A DNA stretch of 42,888 nt, from NCBI GenBank assembly GCA_039805565.1, contig JBDLTZ010000195.1, positions 1 to 42,888 of the forward strand. Reading direction: 5' to 3'. Position 1 is the first letter of the stretch; each line of letters opens with the position of its first letter. The translations under genes and the position numbers were made by a program. This document shows positions 1 to 7,702 of the stretch, one piece after another. Below the pieces are notes generated by a model that worked only from the letters and a program-made list of their open reading frames with translations, was not told the origin of the DNA and did no database searches. Source of the DNA: CALJIC01 sp039805565. Its GTDB lineage: Bacteria; Chloroflexota; Chloroflexia; Chloroflexales; Roseiflexaceae.

Positions 1-41
1 GGTTGCACCGGCGATCCGCAGGACGGGCAGGTTGTGCTCAC
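1..41 (-). CDS. Zinc-ribbon protein, N-terminal fragment (runs off left edge)
   Basis: On the minus strand a GTG at 41-39 follows a purine-rich GAGGGGTGA ribosome-binding site and opens a frame that leaves the window after 13 codons. The visible residues are MSTTCPSCGSPVQ. The C-x2-C knuckle (Cys5, Cys8) is the first half of a typical N-terminal zinc ribbon. The gene is divergent from the FHA/ABC gene, which also begins with a zinc ribbon, so the pair may be functionally linked. Nothing can be said about the rest of the protein. The start choice rests on the ribosome-binding site and on an extended -10 promoter about 50 bp upstream. Confidence 0.5.
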   Translation of the reverse strand, partial: MSTTCPSCGSPVQ

Positions 42-93
42 ACGCGTCACCCCTCGGCCGGCTGCTCAGTGCGGTGTAGTGCCGCCGTGCGGC

Positions 94-102
94 ATTATAA
101 CA
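94..102 (-). promoter_or_regulatory. Extended -10 promoter for the leftward zinc-ribbon gene
   Basis: Read on the minus strand the sequence is TGT-TATAAT, a perfect -10 with the TGn extension. It lies about 50 bp before the GTG at 41. No good -35 is visible, as is usual for extended -10 promoters. Confidence 0.5.
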
Positions 103-159
103 CGCGGTGCTGCGCCGGTGCTCTCAGGGGCCGGCCCCGCCGCGCCGCCGCGCCCCCTG

Positions 160-168
160 TGCTAGAAT
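160..168 (+). promoter_or_regulatory. Extended -10 promoter for the FHA/ABC gene
   Basis: TGC-TAGAAT matches the extended -10 at 8 of 9 key positions. It lies 33 bp before the GTG start at 202, giving a leader of roughly 27 nt that carries the AAGGAG ribosome-binding site. Confidence 0.5.
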
Positions 169-201
169 CAGGGCGGCCCGCGCTTGAACCAAGGAGCCGA
201 C

Positions 202-2871
202 GTGTCCGCCCCCACCACCTGCGTCCACTGCGGCGCGCCGCTCGCCCGGCCCGGTGCGAAGTACTGCCCGCGCTGCGGCAGGGTCCAGGGCCCCCTCGCG
301 GCTCCTGCCGCCCTGCTGCCTGCTACGCTCCACCTGCCATCTCCCCTGCCGGGCGAGGTGGAGGGCCAGGGCTCGGCGGTGCTGATCATTCAGGACGAGG
401 GCGAGACCCGCGAGGTGCCGCTCGGGGCGCGGCCACTCACGCTTGGCCGCGCCCCCGACAGCGACATCCTCCTGCGCTCGCGCTTCGTCTCCGCGCGCCA
501 CGCTCGCGTTGAGCCCGAGGGCCCGGCCCACCAGATCGTGGACGTGGGCAGCACCAATGGGCTGCTCGCCGGCGGGAGACGTATCCTGGCCGGCGCCCCG
601 CTCGCCCTTGCCGACGGCGACGTGCTGCGGATCGGTGACCCCGCCACCGGCAACTTTGTCACGCTCACCTACCGCAACCAGCAGGCCCCACGCCAGGCCC
701 AGGCCGCCACCGTCGCCCGCAGCTACCCGATCGACCCGCGCGACCAGCAGATCGCTATCGGGCGCGCCGGCAGCGACATCATCCTCGACAACCCGCAGGT
801 CTCGCGGCAGCACGCCGTGATCGAGCGCGCCGGCGCCGCCCATGTCCTGCGCGACGTCGGCAGCACCAACGGCACCTTCGTCAACGGCCGGCGCGTCACG
901 CAGCACGCGCTCACCCCCGGCGACGTGATCCAGATCGGCGCCTTCAAGCTGGTCTACGACGGCGACAGCCTCGACGAGTACGACCAGCGCGGCGCGCTGC
1001 GGATCGACGCCCGCGGCCTCTGGCGCGAGGTGCGCCGCGGCGGGCAGCCCCGCATGATCCTCAGGGATGTCTCGCTCGTGATCGAGCCGCGCGAGTTCGT
1101 CGCGCTGGTGGGCGGCAGCGGCACCGGCAAGTCCACCCTGCTCAACGCGCTCTCCGGCTTCGCCCCCGCCAGCCACGGCGCCGTGCGCGTCAACGGCGAC
1201 GACTACTACCGCAACTTCGACGCCTACCGCGCCGTGCTCGGCTACGTGCCCCAGGACGACATCCTCCACCGGCCGCTCCCCGTCGAGCGCGCGCTGGGCT
1301 ACGCCGCCGAACTGCGCCTCCCGGCCGACACCGGCCCGGCCGAGATCCAGCGGCGCATCGCCCAGGTGCTCGACGACGTCGAGATGTCGCCGCACCGCGC
1401 CACGCCGGTGGAGAGCCTCTCCGGCGGGCAGCGCAAGCGCGTCAGCATCGCCGCCGAGCTGCTGGCCGACCCGAGCCTCTTCTTTCTGGACGAGCCAACC
1501 TCCGGCCTCGACCCCGGCCTCGAGAAGAAGATGATGTACACGCTGCGCCGCCTGGCCGACAGCGGCCGGACGGTGGTGCTCGTGACGCACGCCACCGCTA
1601 ATATCAGCCAGTGCGACCACGTGGCCTTCATGTCAGACGGGCGCCTGGTCTACTTCGGGCCCCCGGCCGAGGCGCCCGCGTTCTTCGGCGTGGCCTCGGG
1701 CGACTTCGCCGACATCTACACCAAGCTCGACGGCCGCGCCGACCCACAGGACCCCGAGGCCTGGGCGGTGGTCCAGCGCGACCTCAAGGCCGAGTATGAG
1801 GCATGGCTGAGGCGCCACGCGGCCACAGAGAGCACACAGGACAGGGAGAAGAGGCCAACCTCAAAAACGCCAGCCCTCTCGGTGCCCTCTGTGACCTCTG
1901 TGGCACAAGCCCTCACCCTGGCCGAGCTCTGGGAGATGAAGTTTCGCGCCTCGCCCACCTACCGCCGCTATATCGCCGACCGCCTGGCGCAGGCCCCGGC
2001 CGGACCGCTGAGCGGGAGCGTCGAGGGGGCCGCGGGCCGCACGCCGCGCACCTCGGCCCTGCGACAGCTCGGCATCCTCGGGCGGCGCTCTCTGGACCTC
2101 ACGGCGCAGGATCGGCGCAACCTTGCCATTCTGCTGCTCCAGGCGCCGCTGATCGGGCTGCTGCTGATGCTTGTGGCGCGCGCGGACGCGATCGTGGGCG
2201 AGGCGGCCTTCGCGAACGAGGCCAAGAAGGTGCTGTTCATGCTGGCCACGGTGGCCGTGTGGTTCGGCATCATCAACGCCGCGCGCGAGATCACCAAGGA
2301 GGCGCCGATCTTCCGCCGCGAGCGCATGGCGAATCTGCGCGTCGGGCCGTACGTGCTCTCGAAGGTGCTGGTGCTGGCGCTGCTGGTGGCGGCGCAGAGC
2401 GCCGTGCTGCTGGGGCTGGTGGCGCTCAAGGTCCAGCTGCCGCCGCAGGGGATCATGCTGCCGATCGGCCTCGAGCTGTTCATCACCACGCTGCTGACGT
2501 CGCTCGCCGGGCTGGCGATGGGGCTGGCGATCTCGGCCTTCGCCAGCACGCCGGACCGCGCGGTCTCGCTCGTTCCGCTGGCGCTGATCCCGCAGGTCCT
2601 GTTCGCCGGGGTGATCTTTAGCCTCGGGGACGGTCTCACCGCGCAGCGCGCGCTCTCGTGGCTCACGGTGAGCCGCTGGGCGATGGATGCCTACGGCGCC
2701 TCGGTGAACGTCAACGATCTGCCGCTCCAGCCGGGGATGCTGCGGCTGCCCAACCCGCCCGCCGAGTACACCTACACCGCCGGGCACCTGCTCTCACGCT
2801 GGGGGGTGCTCGCGGGGTACGCGGCGGCCTGCCTGGGGCTCACCGCGTGGCGGCTGCGGTTGCGGGAGTGA
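202..2871 (+). CDS. Zinc ribbon-FHA-FHA-ABCG transporter fusion (ATPase plus permease)
   Basis: 889 residues. Order: zinc ribbon (Cys7, Cys10, Cys22, Cys25), two forkhead-associated domains (about 75-150 and 180-260; each has GR..S/D, an SR/SxRH core and DVGSTNG), an ABC ATPase (Walker A GGSGTGKST near 303, signature LSGGQ near 406, Walker B LFFLDEP near 428), then six hydrophobic segments after about residue 640, the ABC2/ABCG layout. FHA domains bind phosphothreonine, so transport is probably tied to Ser/Thr kinase signalling; the substrate is unknown. The start is GTG 202, not the upstream in-frame TTG 184, because AAGGAG at 191-196 is 5 nt before GTG and lies downstream of the TTG. The linker between ATPase and membrane domain contains an in-frame palindromic repeat (1822-1904). 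The family assignment is firm; the role is inferred. Confidence 0.92.
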   Translation: MSAPTTCVHCGAPLARPGAKYCPRCGRVQGPLAAPAALLPATLHLPSPLPGEVEGQGSAVLIIQDEGETREVPLGARPLTLGRAPDSDILLRSRFVSARHARVEPEGPAHQIVDVGSTNGLLAGGRRILAGAPLALADGDVLRIGDPATGNFVTLTYRNQQAPRQAQAATVARSYPIDPRDQQIAIGRAGSDIILDNPQVSRQHAVIERAGAAHVLRDVGSTNGTFVNGRRVTQHALTPGDVIQIGAFKLVYDGDSLDEYDQRGALRIDARGLWREVRRGGQPRMILRDVSLVIEPREFVALVGGSGTGKSTLLNALSGFAPASHGAVRVNGDDYYRNFDAYRAVLGYVPQDDILHRPLPVERALGYAAELRLPADTGPAEIQRRIAQVLDDVEMSPHRATPVESLSGGQRKRVSIAAELLADPSLFFLDEPTSGLDPGLEKKMMYTLRRLADSGRTVVLVTHATANISQCDHVAFMSDGRLVYFGPPAEAPAFFGVASGDFADIYTKLDGRADPQDPEAWAVVQRDLKAEYEAWLRRHAATESTQDREKRPTSKTPALSVPSVTSVAQALTLAELWEMKFRASPTYRRYIADRLAQAPAGPLSGSVEGAAGRTPRTSALRQLGILGRRSLDLTAQDRRNLAILLLQAPLIGLLLMLVARADAIVGEAAFANEAKKVLFMLATVAVWFGIINAAREITKEAPIFRRERMANLRVGPYVLSKVLVLALLVAAQSAVLLGLVALKVQLPPQGIMLPIGLELFITTLLTSLAGLAMGLAISAFASTPDRAVSLVPLALIPQVLFAGVIFSLGDGLTAQRALSWLTVSRWAMDAYGASVNVNDLPLQPGMLRLPNPPAEYTYTAGHLLSRWGVLAGYAAACLGLTAWRLRLRE
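1822..1904. repeat. Palindromic CACAGAGG-type repeat inserted in frame in the ABC gene
   Basis: The outer arms GCCACAGAG (1822-1830) and CTCTGTGGC (1896-1904) are perfectly complementary; the next 19 nt of each arm pair at 13 positions. The words CACAGAG, CACAGGA and CCTCTGTG are the same as in the intergenic hairpin at 11627-11694. It encodes a polar, low-complexity stretch (about residues 541-568) between the ATPase and membrane domains without breaking the frame. Confidence 0.6.
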
Positions 2872-2882
2872 AAATGATGACG

Positions 2883-2952
2883 AGACCGGTGAGGTGTAGC
2901 GGAAACGATCGTGGCAGCGCGCCAGATTCGTTGCTCCACACCTCACCGGTCT
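2883..2952. terminator. 15-bp perfect inverted repeat between convergent genes
   Basis: AGACCGGTGAGGTGT (2883-2897) and ACACCTCACCGGTCT (2938-2952) are exact reverse complements with a 40-nt loop. It begins 11 bp after the ABC stop and ends 35 bp before the stop of the converging small gene, where a bidirectional terminator is expected. No T-run follows, so it is not a canonical intrinsic terminator; an mRNA 3'-end stabiliser or protein-binding dyad is also possible. Confidence 0.5.
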
Positions 2953-2987
2953 ACTAACCAACACCCTCTGGTCTACCGAAACCTTCT

Positions 2988-3149
2988 TTACCGCCGCACG
3001 TCCGTCGCGCGTGTCGAGGAGGTGCCGGGGTTGGTGTCCGTGCCAATGCCTGAGCGGCCCACATAGCGCTGCGCCACAAAGTAGAACGCCGCGCCCACGC
3101 CGCCGCCGAACAGCAGGATCAGCAGCGGGCCCATGATCGTCTGGTCCAT
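2988..3149 (-). CDS. Small single-pass membrane protein (53 aa)
   Basis: A short frame opens at ATG 3149 and ends with TAA at 2988-2990. Residues 7-26 form one hydrophobic, glycine-rich helix containing LLILLFGGGVGAAFYF. A polar tail of Gly, Thr, Ser and Arg follows and ends in VRR. AAGGGAG lies 7 nt before ATG 3149; a second in-frame ATG at 3155 is only 1 nt from that site, so 3149 is preferred. The gene is 81 bp downstream of the Gfo/Idh gene on the same strand and may be the last gene of that operon. I do not recognise a family. The ribosome-binding site, helix and tail support a real gene. Confidence 0.55.
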   Translation of the reverse strand: MDQTIMGPLLILLFGGGVGAAFYFVAQRYVGRSGIGTDTNPGTSSTRATDVRR

Positions 3150-3230
3150 GTACATGCTCCCTTCCACACAGCTATTCTGCTACCGGGAGAGGAGCAAGCG
3201 GCGTGCCAGGAGAACTGTGATCGGGTGTTG

Positions 3231-4484
3231 CTAGCCGCGCTCCTCGCCGCGCGCCACCGCCGGCACGTAGTCCCCCAGGTCGGCCTCGGCCAGCGCCACC
3301 GTTCGACCGGTCTCGGCCGACTTGTACAGCGCCATCAGCATCTCTACCACCGCCACGCCGTCGTGGAAGGTCTCCGCCGGCCGCAGCCCCTTGCGGAAGC
3401 ACTCCACCATGTGGCGGTTCTCCTCGGTGTAGCCATAGATGCCGGCCTCGTCCTCCAGCACTGGCATCAGCCCCTGCTCGGCGTTCTGCTTCTCCACCAG
3501 GTCCTCGCCCTCGCTGCCGCGCACATCCCGCGAGAGGAAGACCTTCAGCTCGGTGCCCAGGGTGTTAATCTCCATGGCGTACTCCGGCCCGAGCAGCTCG
3601 ATCTGGATGCGCAGCCCCGGCCCGACGTAGGCCCACGAGGTTGAGCACTCGACCATGAGGGTGTTGCCGACCTCGTCCTCGAACAGCAGCGTGCCGCGGG
3701 CGAAGTCCTCCGCCGGCCGCCGGCTGTAGTCCACCTCCGGCCCCATCGCCCGCTTGAGCTTCTCGACATACTCCGGCCGCGTCCACTTCAGGTTCGCGAC
3801 CGTCGCGCTGGCGCTCACCAGCCGCAGCGATGAGCGCTCCCTGCCGGGCTCGGTGAGCAGGAAGCGCGCGACCTCGACGCTGTGGCACATCATGTCGGAG
3901 AGCACGCCGCCGCCCTGCTTCTCGCCCTGCCAGAACCACGGCTTGTGCGGCCCGCTGTGCTCCTCGGAGGCCCGGGCCAGGTAGGGCCGCCCGGCGTTGG
4001 CCGCTCCGCGGCGCCAGATGATGTCCTTGCCGCGCGTGACGGCGGTTGAGAAGACCTGGTTCTCCAGGTAGCCGTGGTTCAGCCCCGCCTCCTCGGCCAG
4101 CCGCAGCACCTCGCGCGCCTCGGCCAGGTTGCGCGCCAGCGGCTTCTCGCAGGCCACCGCCCGCAGGCTGCCGCGCCCCTCGCGCACCACCCGGCTGATG
4201 GTCCGCATGGTCTCGACGCGCGTGTCGTTCGGCCCGAGCACCCAGATCGCGTCCACCTCGCCCGAGGCCACCATCTCCTCGAGCGAGCCGAACGCCCGGC
4301 AGGGGCCGAGCTCGAGCTCGTTAGCCCGCGCCGCCAGCGCCTCCCGGTTGGCTGGCGTGGGGCTGTAGACCCCTGCCACCTGCACGTTGCGCACGCTCAG
4401 CAGCGCCTGAAGGTGGAAGTGCGCGATGAAACCCGAGCCCTGGAGACCGATCCGGAGCGTCTTCAGCGTCTCTTGCTGCGCCAT
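3231..4484 (-). CDS. Gfo/Idh/MocA family NAD(P)-dependent oxidoreductase
   Basis: 417 residues. The N terminus carries a Rossmann fold (LRIGLQGSGFIAHFHL), followed by the family's central EKP motif (ACEKPLARNL), where the lysine is expected to be catalytic. A C-terminal alpha/beta domain contains DMMCHSVEVARFLL and HDGVAVVEML. Members oxidise or reduce sugars, inositols and related polyols with NAD(P)(H) in the cytosol; the substrate cannot be read from sequence. The start is ATG 4484, 14 bp after the peptidase stop; an in-frame TTG at 4502 would overlap the peptidase and lacks its own ribosome-binding site. The short spacing suggests co-transcription with the upstream S9 peptidase, though the functional link is unclear. 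Confidence 0.85.
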   Translation of the reverse strand: MAQQETLKTLRIGLQGSGFIAHFHLQALLSVRNVQVAGVYSPTPANREALAARANELELGPCRAFGSLEEMVASGEVDAIWVLGPNDTRVETMRTISRVVREGRGSLRAVACEKPLARNLAEAREVLRLAEEAGLNHGYLENQVFSTAVTRGKDIIWRRGAANAGRPYLARASEEHSGPHKPWFWQGEKQGGGVLSDMMCHSVEVARFLLTEPGRERSSLRLVSASATVANLKWTRPEYVEKLKRAMGPEVDYSRRPAEDFARGTLLFEDEVGNTLMVECSTSWAYVGPGLRIQIELLGPEYAMEINTLGTELKVFLSRDVRGSEGEDLVEKQNAEQGLMPVLEDEAGIYGYTEENRHMVECFRKGLRPAETFHDGVAVVEMLMALYKSAETGRTVALAEADLGDYVPAVARGEERG

Positions 4485-4498
4485 TACTGTGCTGCCTT

Positions 4499-6424
4499 TC
4501 AAAGATTCTCGATCGTCACCGGCTCCACCGCATCCCCCAGCTCGAAGCCGAACACCCGGCTGTAGAAGTACAGCTCAGCCTCGATCGCACGCCGGATCGT
4601 CTCCGCGCGCCGGAAGCCGTGCTGCTCGCCCTCGAACGCCAGGTAGGCCACCGGCTGCCCCTTGGCCCGCAGCGCAGCCACCATCATCTCGGCCTGGTTC
4701 GGCGGCACCACCTTGTCCTCCAGTCCTTGGAAGAAGATCACCGGGCACTCCAGCGCGCCCACGTGCTGCAGCGCCGAGCGCTCTGCGTACAGGTCGGCGC
4801 GCTCAGGGTACGGCCCCACCAGCCGGTCGAGGTAGCGCGACTCGAACTTGTGGGTGTCCTTCACCATGGCGGCCAGGTCGCCGATGCCGTAGTAGCTTGC
4901 GCCGGCCTTGAAGACGTCACGGAAGGCGAGCGCGGAGAGGGTGGTGTAGCCGCCGGCGCTGCGCCCGGTGATCGCCATGCGCTCGCCGTCCACCCGCCCC
5001 TGCTCAGCCAGCCAGCGCGCGCCATTGCAGCAGTCGTCCACGTCCACTACGCCCCACTGGCCATCCAGCCGCTCGCGGTAGGCGCGGCCGTAGCCGGTGC
5101 TGCCGCCGTAGTTCACGTCCAGCACCGCGATCCCGCGGCTGGCCCAGAATTGGATGTCGAGCCGCCGCGCCACCGAGGTGTCGCCGGTGGGGCCGCCGTG
5201 GCTCATCACCAGCAGCGGCGGGCGCTCGCCCTCGGGCGCGGCGTAGTCCCGGTTGCGCGGGGGATAGAAGAAGCCATAGGCGGTGCGCCCGCCGGTCGTT
5301 GGGAACTCCACCGGCTCGGGCAAGCTGATGTAGCCCGGGTCCACGGCAGCCTCGCTGCCGCGCCGCAGCTCCGCGAGCGCGCCGCCCGCCAGCTCCAGCC
5401 GCACCACGGCCGTCGGCCGGTCCGGCGCGCCGCCCAGGAACACGGCCGCACCGCCCTGGGCCCGCAGGTAGCTCACCTCGCTGAACGCCACCGCGATCGG
5501 CGTGAGCGCCCCGGTCGCCGCGTCGATCGTCGCGAGGTGGTCGTGCCCGTCGCGCGAGAAGGCGCAGACGATCCGCCCCGGCCCGTCGAAGGCGTAGGTC
5601 GAGCCGCCGAACGACCACATCGGCTCGCCGAGCTCGGCCTCCATCGGGCAGATCGGCTCCACCTTGCCGTCGCGCAGCCGGTACAGGTTCCACCAGCCGG
5701 TGCGCTCGGCCACGAAGGTGAGCGTGCCGTCGGGCGACCACTGCGGCATGCAGGCCGAGTCGCCCTCGCCGCCGGCCACCATTCGCGCGCCGCTCAGGAG
5801 CCCGTCCGGCGTCACATCCGCCAGCCAGAGCTCGGCGGCGTCCCACGGCATGTGGGGGTGGTCCCACGCCAGCCACGCGAGCCGCGCGCCGTCCGGGCTC
5901 AGCCGCGGCGCCGCGTAAAAGCTGCGCCCCTGGTGCAGCGGCGTGGGGTGGCCGCCGTCGGCGGGCACGGCGGCCAGGAAGTTCTCCGGCTCGCGCGCCT
6001 GGTCGGCGTGGCTCTCGCACACCAGCACTAGCCGGCCGCGGCGCTCGTCAGCGGCCATGTCGGCGTAGCGCATCGGCAGCGGCGGCGTGATCGGCAGCGG
6101 CTCGGCGCCTGGATCCTGGCGGTAGAGGCGCTGGTCGGCGTCGTTCGCGAAGTACACGACGCCCCGGTGCGGCAGGAAGCTCCCGCCGCCGTACTCGTGG
6201 ACCCGCGTGCGGGCGCTGAAGCCGGGCGGCGTCACGTCTGAGGCCGCGCCACCGCGCGTGCGCACCACTACGACGCGGCCGCCCTCGGCCGGACGCCCCT
6301 CGGTCCAGTACACGTCGCCGCCATCCACCTGCACCTGCCCGAGCCGCACCGAGCTCGAGGCGATCAGGTCGGCGGTGATCGGCGAGCGCCAGGCACCGTA
6401 CGGCGCAACCTGCGGCTGTGACAT
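4499..6424 (-). CDS. S9-family serine peptidase (dipeptidyl/acylaminoacyl peptidase type)
   Basis: 641 residues, the usual length for the S9C/S9 group. The N-terminal two thirds is a beta-propeller-like region with repeated WSPDG and LSPDG motifs. The C-terminal alpha/beta-hydrolase domain has GRSAGGY (nucleophile Ser near 486), the Asp in EDKVVPP (near 567) and the His in GEQHGF (near 601), so the triad is complete. There is no signal peptide, so a cytosolic oligopeptidase is likely. The start is ATG 6424, with AAAGGGA about 8 nt upstream; the open frame reaches 7546 only because GC-rich antisense sequence lacks stops, and that part overlaps the real glycosyltransferase gene. First gene of the leftward operon with the Gfo/Idh gene. 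Confidence 0.9.
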   Translation of the reverse strand: MSQPQVAPYGAWRSPITADLIASSSVRLGQVQVDGGDVYWTEGRPAEGGRVVVVRTRGGAASDVTPPGFSARTRVHEYGGGSFLPHRGVVYFANDADQRLYRQDPGAEPLPITPPLPMRYADMAADERRGRLVLVCESHADQAREPENFLAAVPADGGHPTPLHQGRSFYAAPRLSPDGARLAWLAWDHPHMPWDAAELWLADVTPDGLLSGARMVAGGEGDSACMPQWSPDGTLTFVAERTGWWNLYRLRDGKVEPICPMEAELGEPMWSFGGSTYAFDGPGRIVCAFSRDGHDHLATIDAATGALTPIAVAFSEVSYLRAQGGAAVFLGGAPDRPTAVVRLELAGGALAELRRGSEAAVDPGYISLPEPVEFPTTGGRTAYGFFYPPRNRDYAAPEGERPPLLVMSHGGPTGDTSVARRLDIQFWASRGIAVLDVNYGGSTGYGRAYRERLDGQWGVVDVDDCCNGARWLAEQGRVDGERMAITGRSAGGYTTLSALAFRDVFKAGASYYGIGDLAAMVKDTHKFESRYLDRLVGPYPERADLYAERSALQHVGALECPVIFFQGLEDKVVPPNQAEMMVAALRAKGQPVAYLAFEGEQHGFRRAETIRRAIEAELYFYSRVFGFELGDAVEPVTIENL

Positions 6425-6464
6425 ACGCGTTATCCCTTTGTGCAATCCGGGCTGGGCGCTGGTC

Positions 6465-6473
6465 ATTGTAGCA
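6465..6473 (-). promoter_or_regulatory. Extended -10 promoter for the S9 peptidase operon
   Basis: Minus strand TGC-TACAAT lies 40 bp before the ATG at 6424, in the 120-bp gap between two divergent genes. Confidence 0.45.
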
Positions 6474-6544
6474 GAAGGCGCGGGGAGGCGCGTCGCGGGC
6501 GCGGTCTGTGCTACCTGTGCGTCAGGGACGCAATGGAGGGTCCT

Positions 6545-7627
6545 ATGCGCATCGCCTTCCTCGACTCGTGGCTCCAGAGCAGCGCCGAGGGTAGCGGCAC
6601 GGCCGTGGGCATCGGCGGGCTGCGGCGCGCACTGCTGCGGAGCGGCGTGTGCGTGTCGCGCCTGGCGCCCCCCGGCCGCTGGCCCACTGGCCTCACCGCG
6701 CGCCGCCTGCTGTTCAACGCCGCGCTGCCCGCGCTGCTGCGCGCCCTGCACTACGACCTGGTGGTCGGTTTTGACATCGACGGGTTCCTGTGCGCGGGTC
6801 GCCTCGCCGCGCCGTACGTCGTCAGCATCAAGGGGGTGCTGGCCGAGGAGGCGCGCCAGGAGCGCGGGTCGCCCCGCCGGCTGCTCTGGTCGCTCTCGCG
6901 CCTCGAGCGACACAACGCGCGCCGCGCCGATCTGGTGCTGACGACCTCGGCCTACTGTCGGGCGGCGGTCGGGCGGCGCTACGGGGTGCCGGCGGGGCGC
7001 GTGCGGCTGGTGCCTGAGGGGATCGACCTGGCGCGCTGGGACCGCTTCCACCGCGAGGGGGGCCGCGGCGACGGGCGCACTATCCTGTGCGTGGCGCGCC
7101 AGTACCCGCGCAAGCACGTGGCGGACCTCCTGCGCGCCATGCCGCTGGTGCGGCGGGACGTGCCGGGTGCGCGCGCCCTGATTGTCGGCGACGGCCCCGA
7201 GCACGCGGCGCTGCTCCGGCTCCACGCCGAGCTCGGCCTGCGCGACGCCACCTGGCTGCTTGGCGCGGTGCCGGACGACGACGACCTGGCGCGCATGTAC
7301 CAGCGGGCGGATGTCTTCTGCCTGCCGAGCGTGCAGGAGGGGTTCGGGATCGTCTTTCTGGAGGCGATGGCGAGCGGGCTGCCGGTAGTCGCTACGCGCT
7401 CGGCCGCGATCCCCGAGGTGGTGCCGGACGGGCTGGCGGGCACGCTGGTGCCGCCGGGCGATGTCGATGCGCTCGCAGGGGCCCTCGTCGCGCTGCTCCA
7501 GTGTCCGAGGCGGCGAGCGCGGCTCGGCGCGCTCGGGCGAGAGCACGTGCGCCGCTACGACTGGGACGCCGTGGCGGGGGAGTTTCTGGAGGCCGTGGGG
7601 CCGCTCGTGGGCGGGGCGGCGGGGTGA
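6545..7627 (+). CDS. GT4-family glycosyltransferase
   Basis: 360 residues with the GT-B fold of family 4. The N-terminal domain starts MRIAFLDSW and has a glycine-rich acceptor-side loop. The C-terminal domain contains ILCVARQYPRKHVADLL, ALIVGDGPE, and the E-x7-E motif EGFGIVFLE (Glu265 and Glu273), followed by ASGLPVVA for the sugar nucleotide. It should move a sugar from a nucleotide donor to a polysaccharide, lipid or small-molecule acceptor at the cytosolic face of the membrane; donor and acceptor are unknown. GGAGGG 4 nt before ATG 6545 fixes the start; a longer frame from 6440 lacks a ribosome-binding site. No other cell-surface polysaccharide genes are next to it. Confidence 0.88.
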   Translation: MRIAFLDSWLQSSAEGSGTAVGIGGLRRALLRSGVCVSRLAPPGRWPTGLTARRLLFNAALPALLRALHYDLVVGFDIDGFLCAGRLAAPYVVSIKGVLAEEARQERGSPRRLLWSLSRLERHNARRADLVLTTSAYCRAAVGRRYGVPAGRVRLVPEGIDLARWDRFHREGGRGDGRTILCVARQYPRKHVADLLRAMPLVRRDVPGARALIVGDGPEHAALLRLHAELGLRDATWLLGAVPDDDDLARMYQRADVFCLPSVQEGFGIVFLEAMASGLPVVATRSAAIPEVVPDGLAGTLVPPGDVDALAGALVALLQCPRRRARLGALGREHVRRYDWDAVAGEFLEAVGPLVGGAAG

Positions 7628-7657
7628 GCGTGCCGGCCGCGAGCGGTGTCACATCTG

Positions 7658-7675
7658 GAGCTCGAACTCGAGCTC
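7658..7675. repeat. Short inverted repeat between convergent genes
   Basis: GAGCTCG-AACT-CGAGCTC: a 7-bp stem with a 4-nt loop in the 75-bp gap between the glycosyltransferase stop and the methyltransferase stop. It may help end both transcripts; there is no T-run. Confidence 0.3.
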
Positions 7676-7702
7676 GTCGCGGATCGGCCTCCCGTCGGCG
7701 GC

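Noticed and set aside
6425..7546. N-terminal extension of the S9 peptidase to 7546
   Set aside because: The extension overlaps the glycosyltransferase gene on the opposite strand and has no motif; ATG 6424 has a ribosome-binding site and a promoter.
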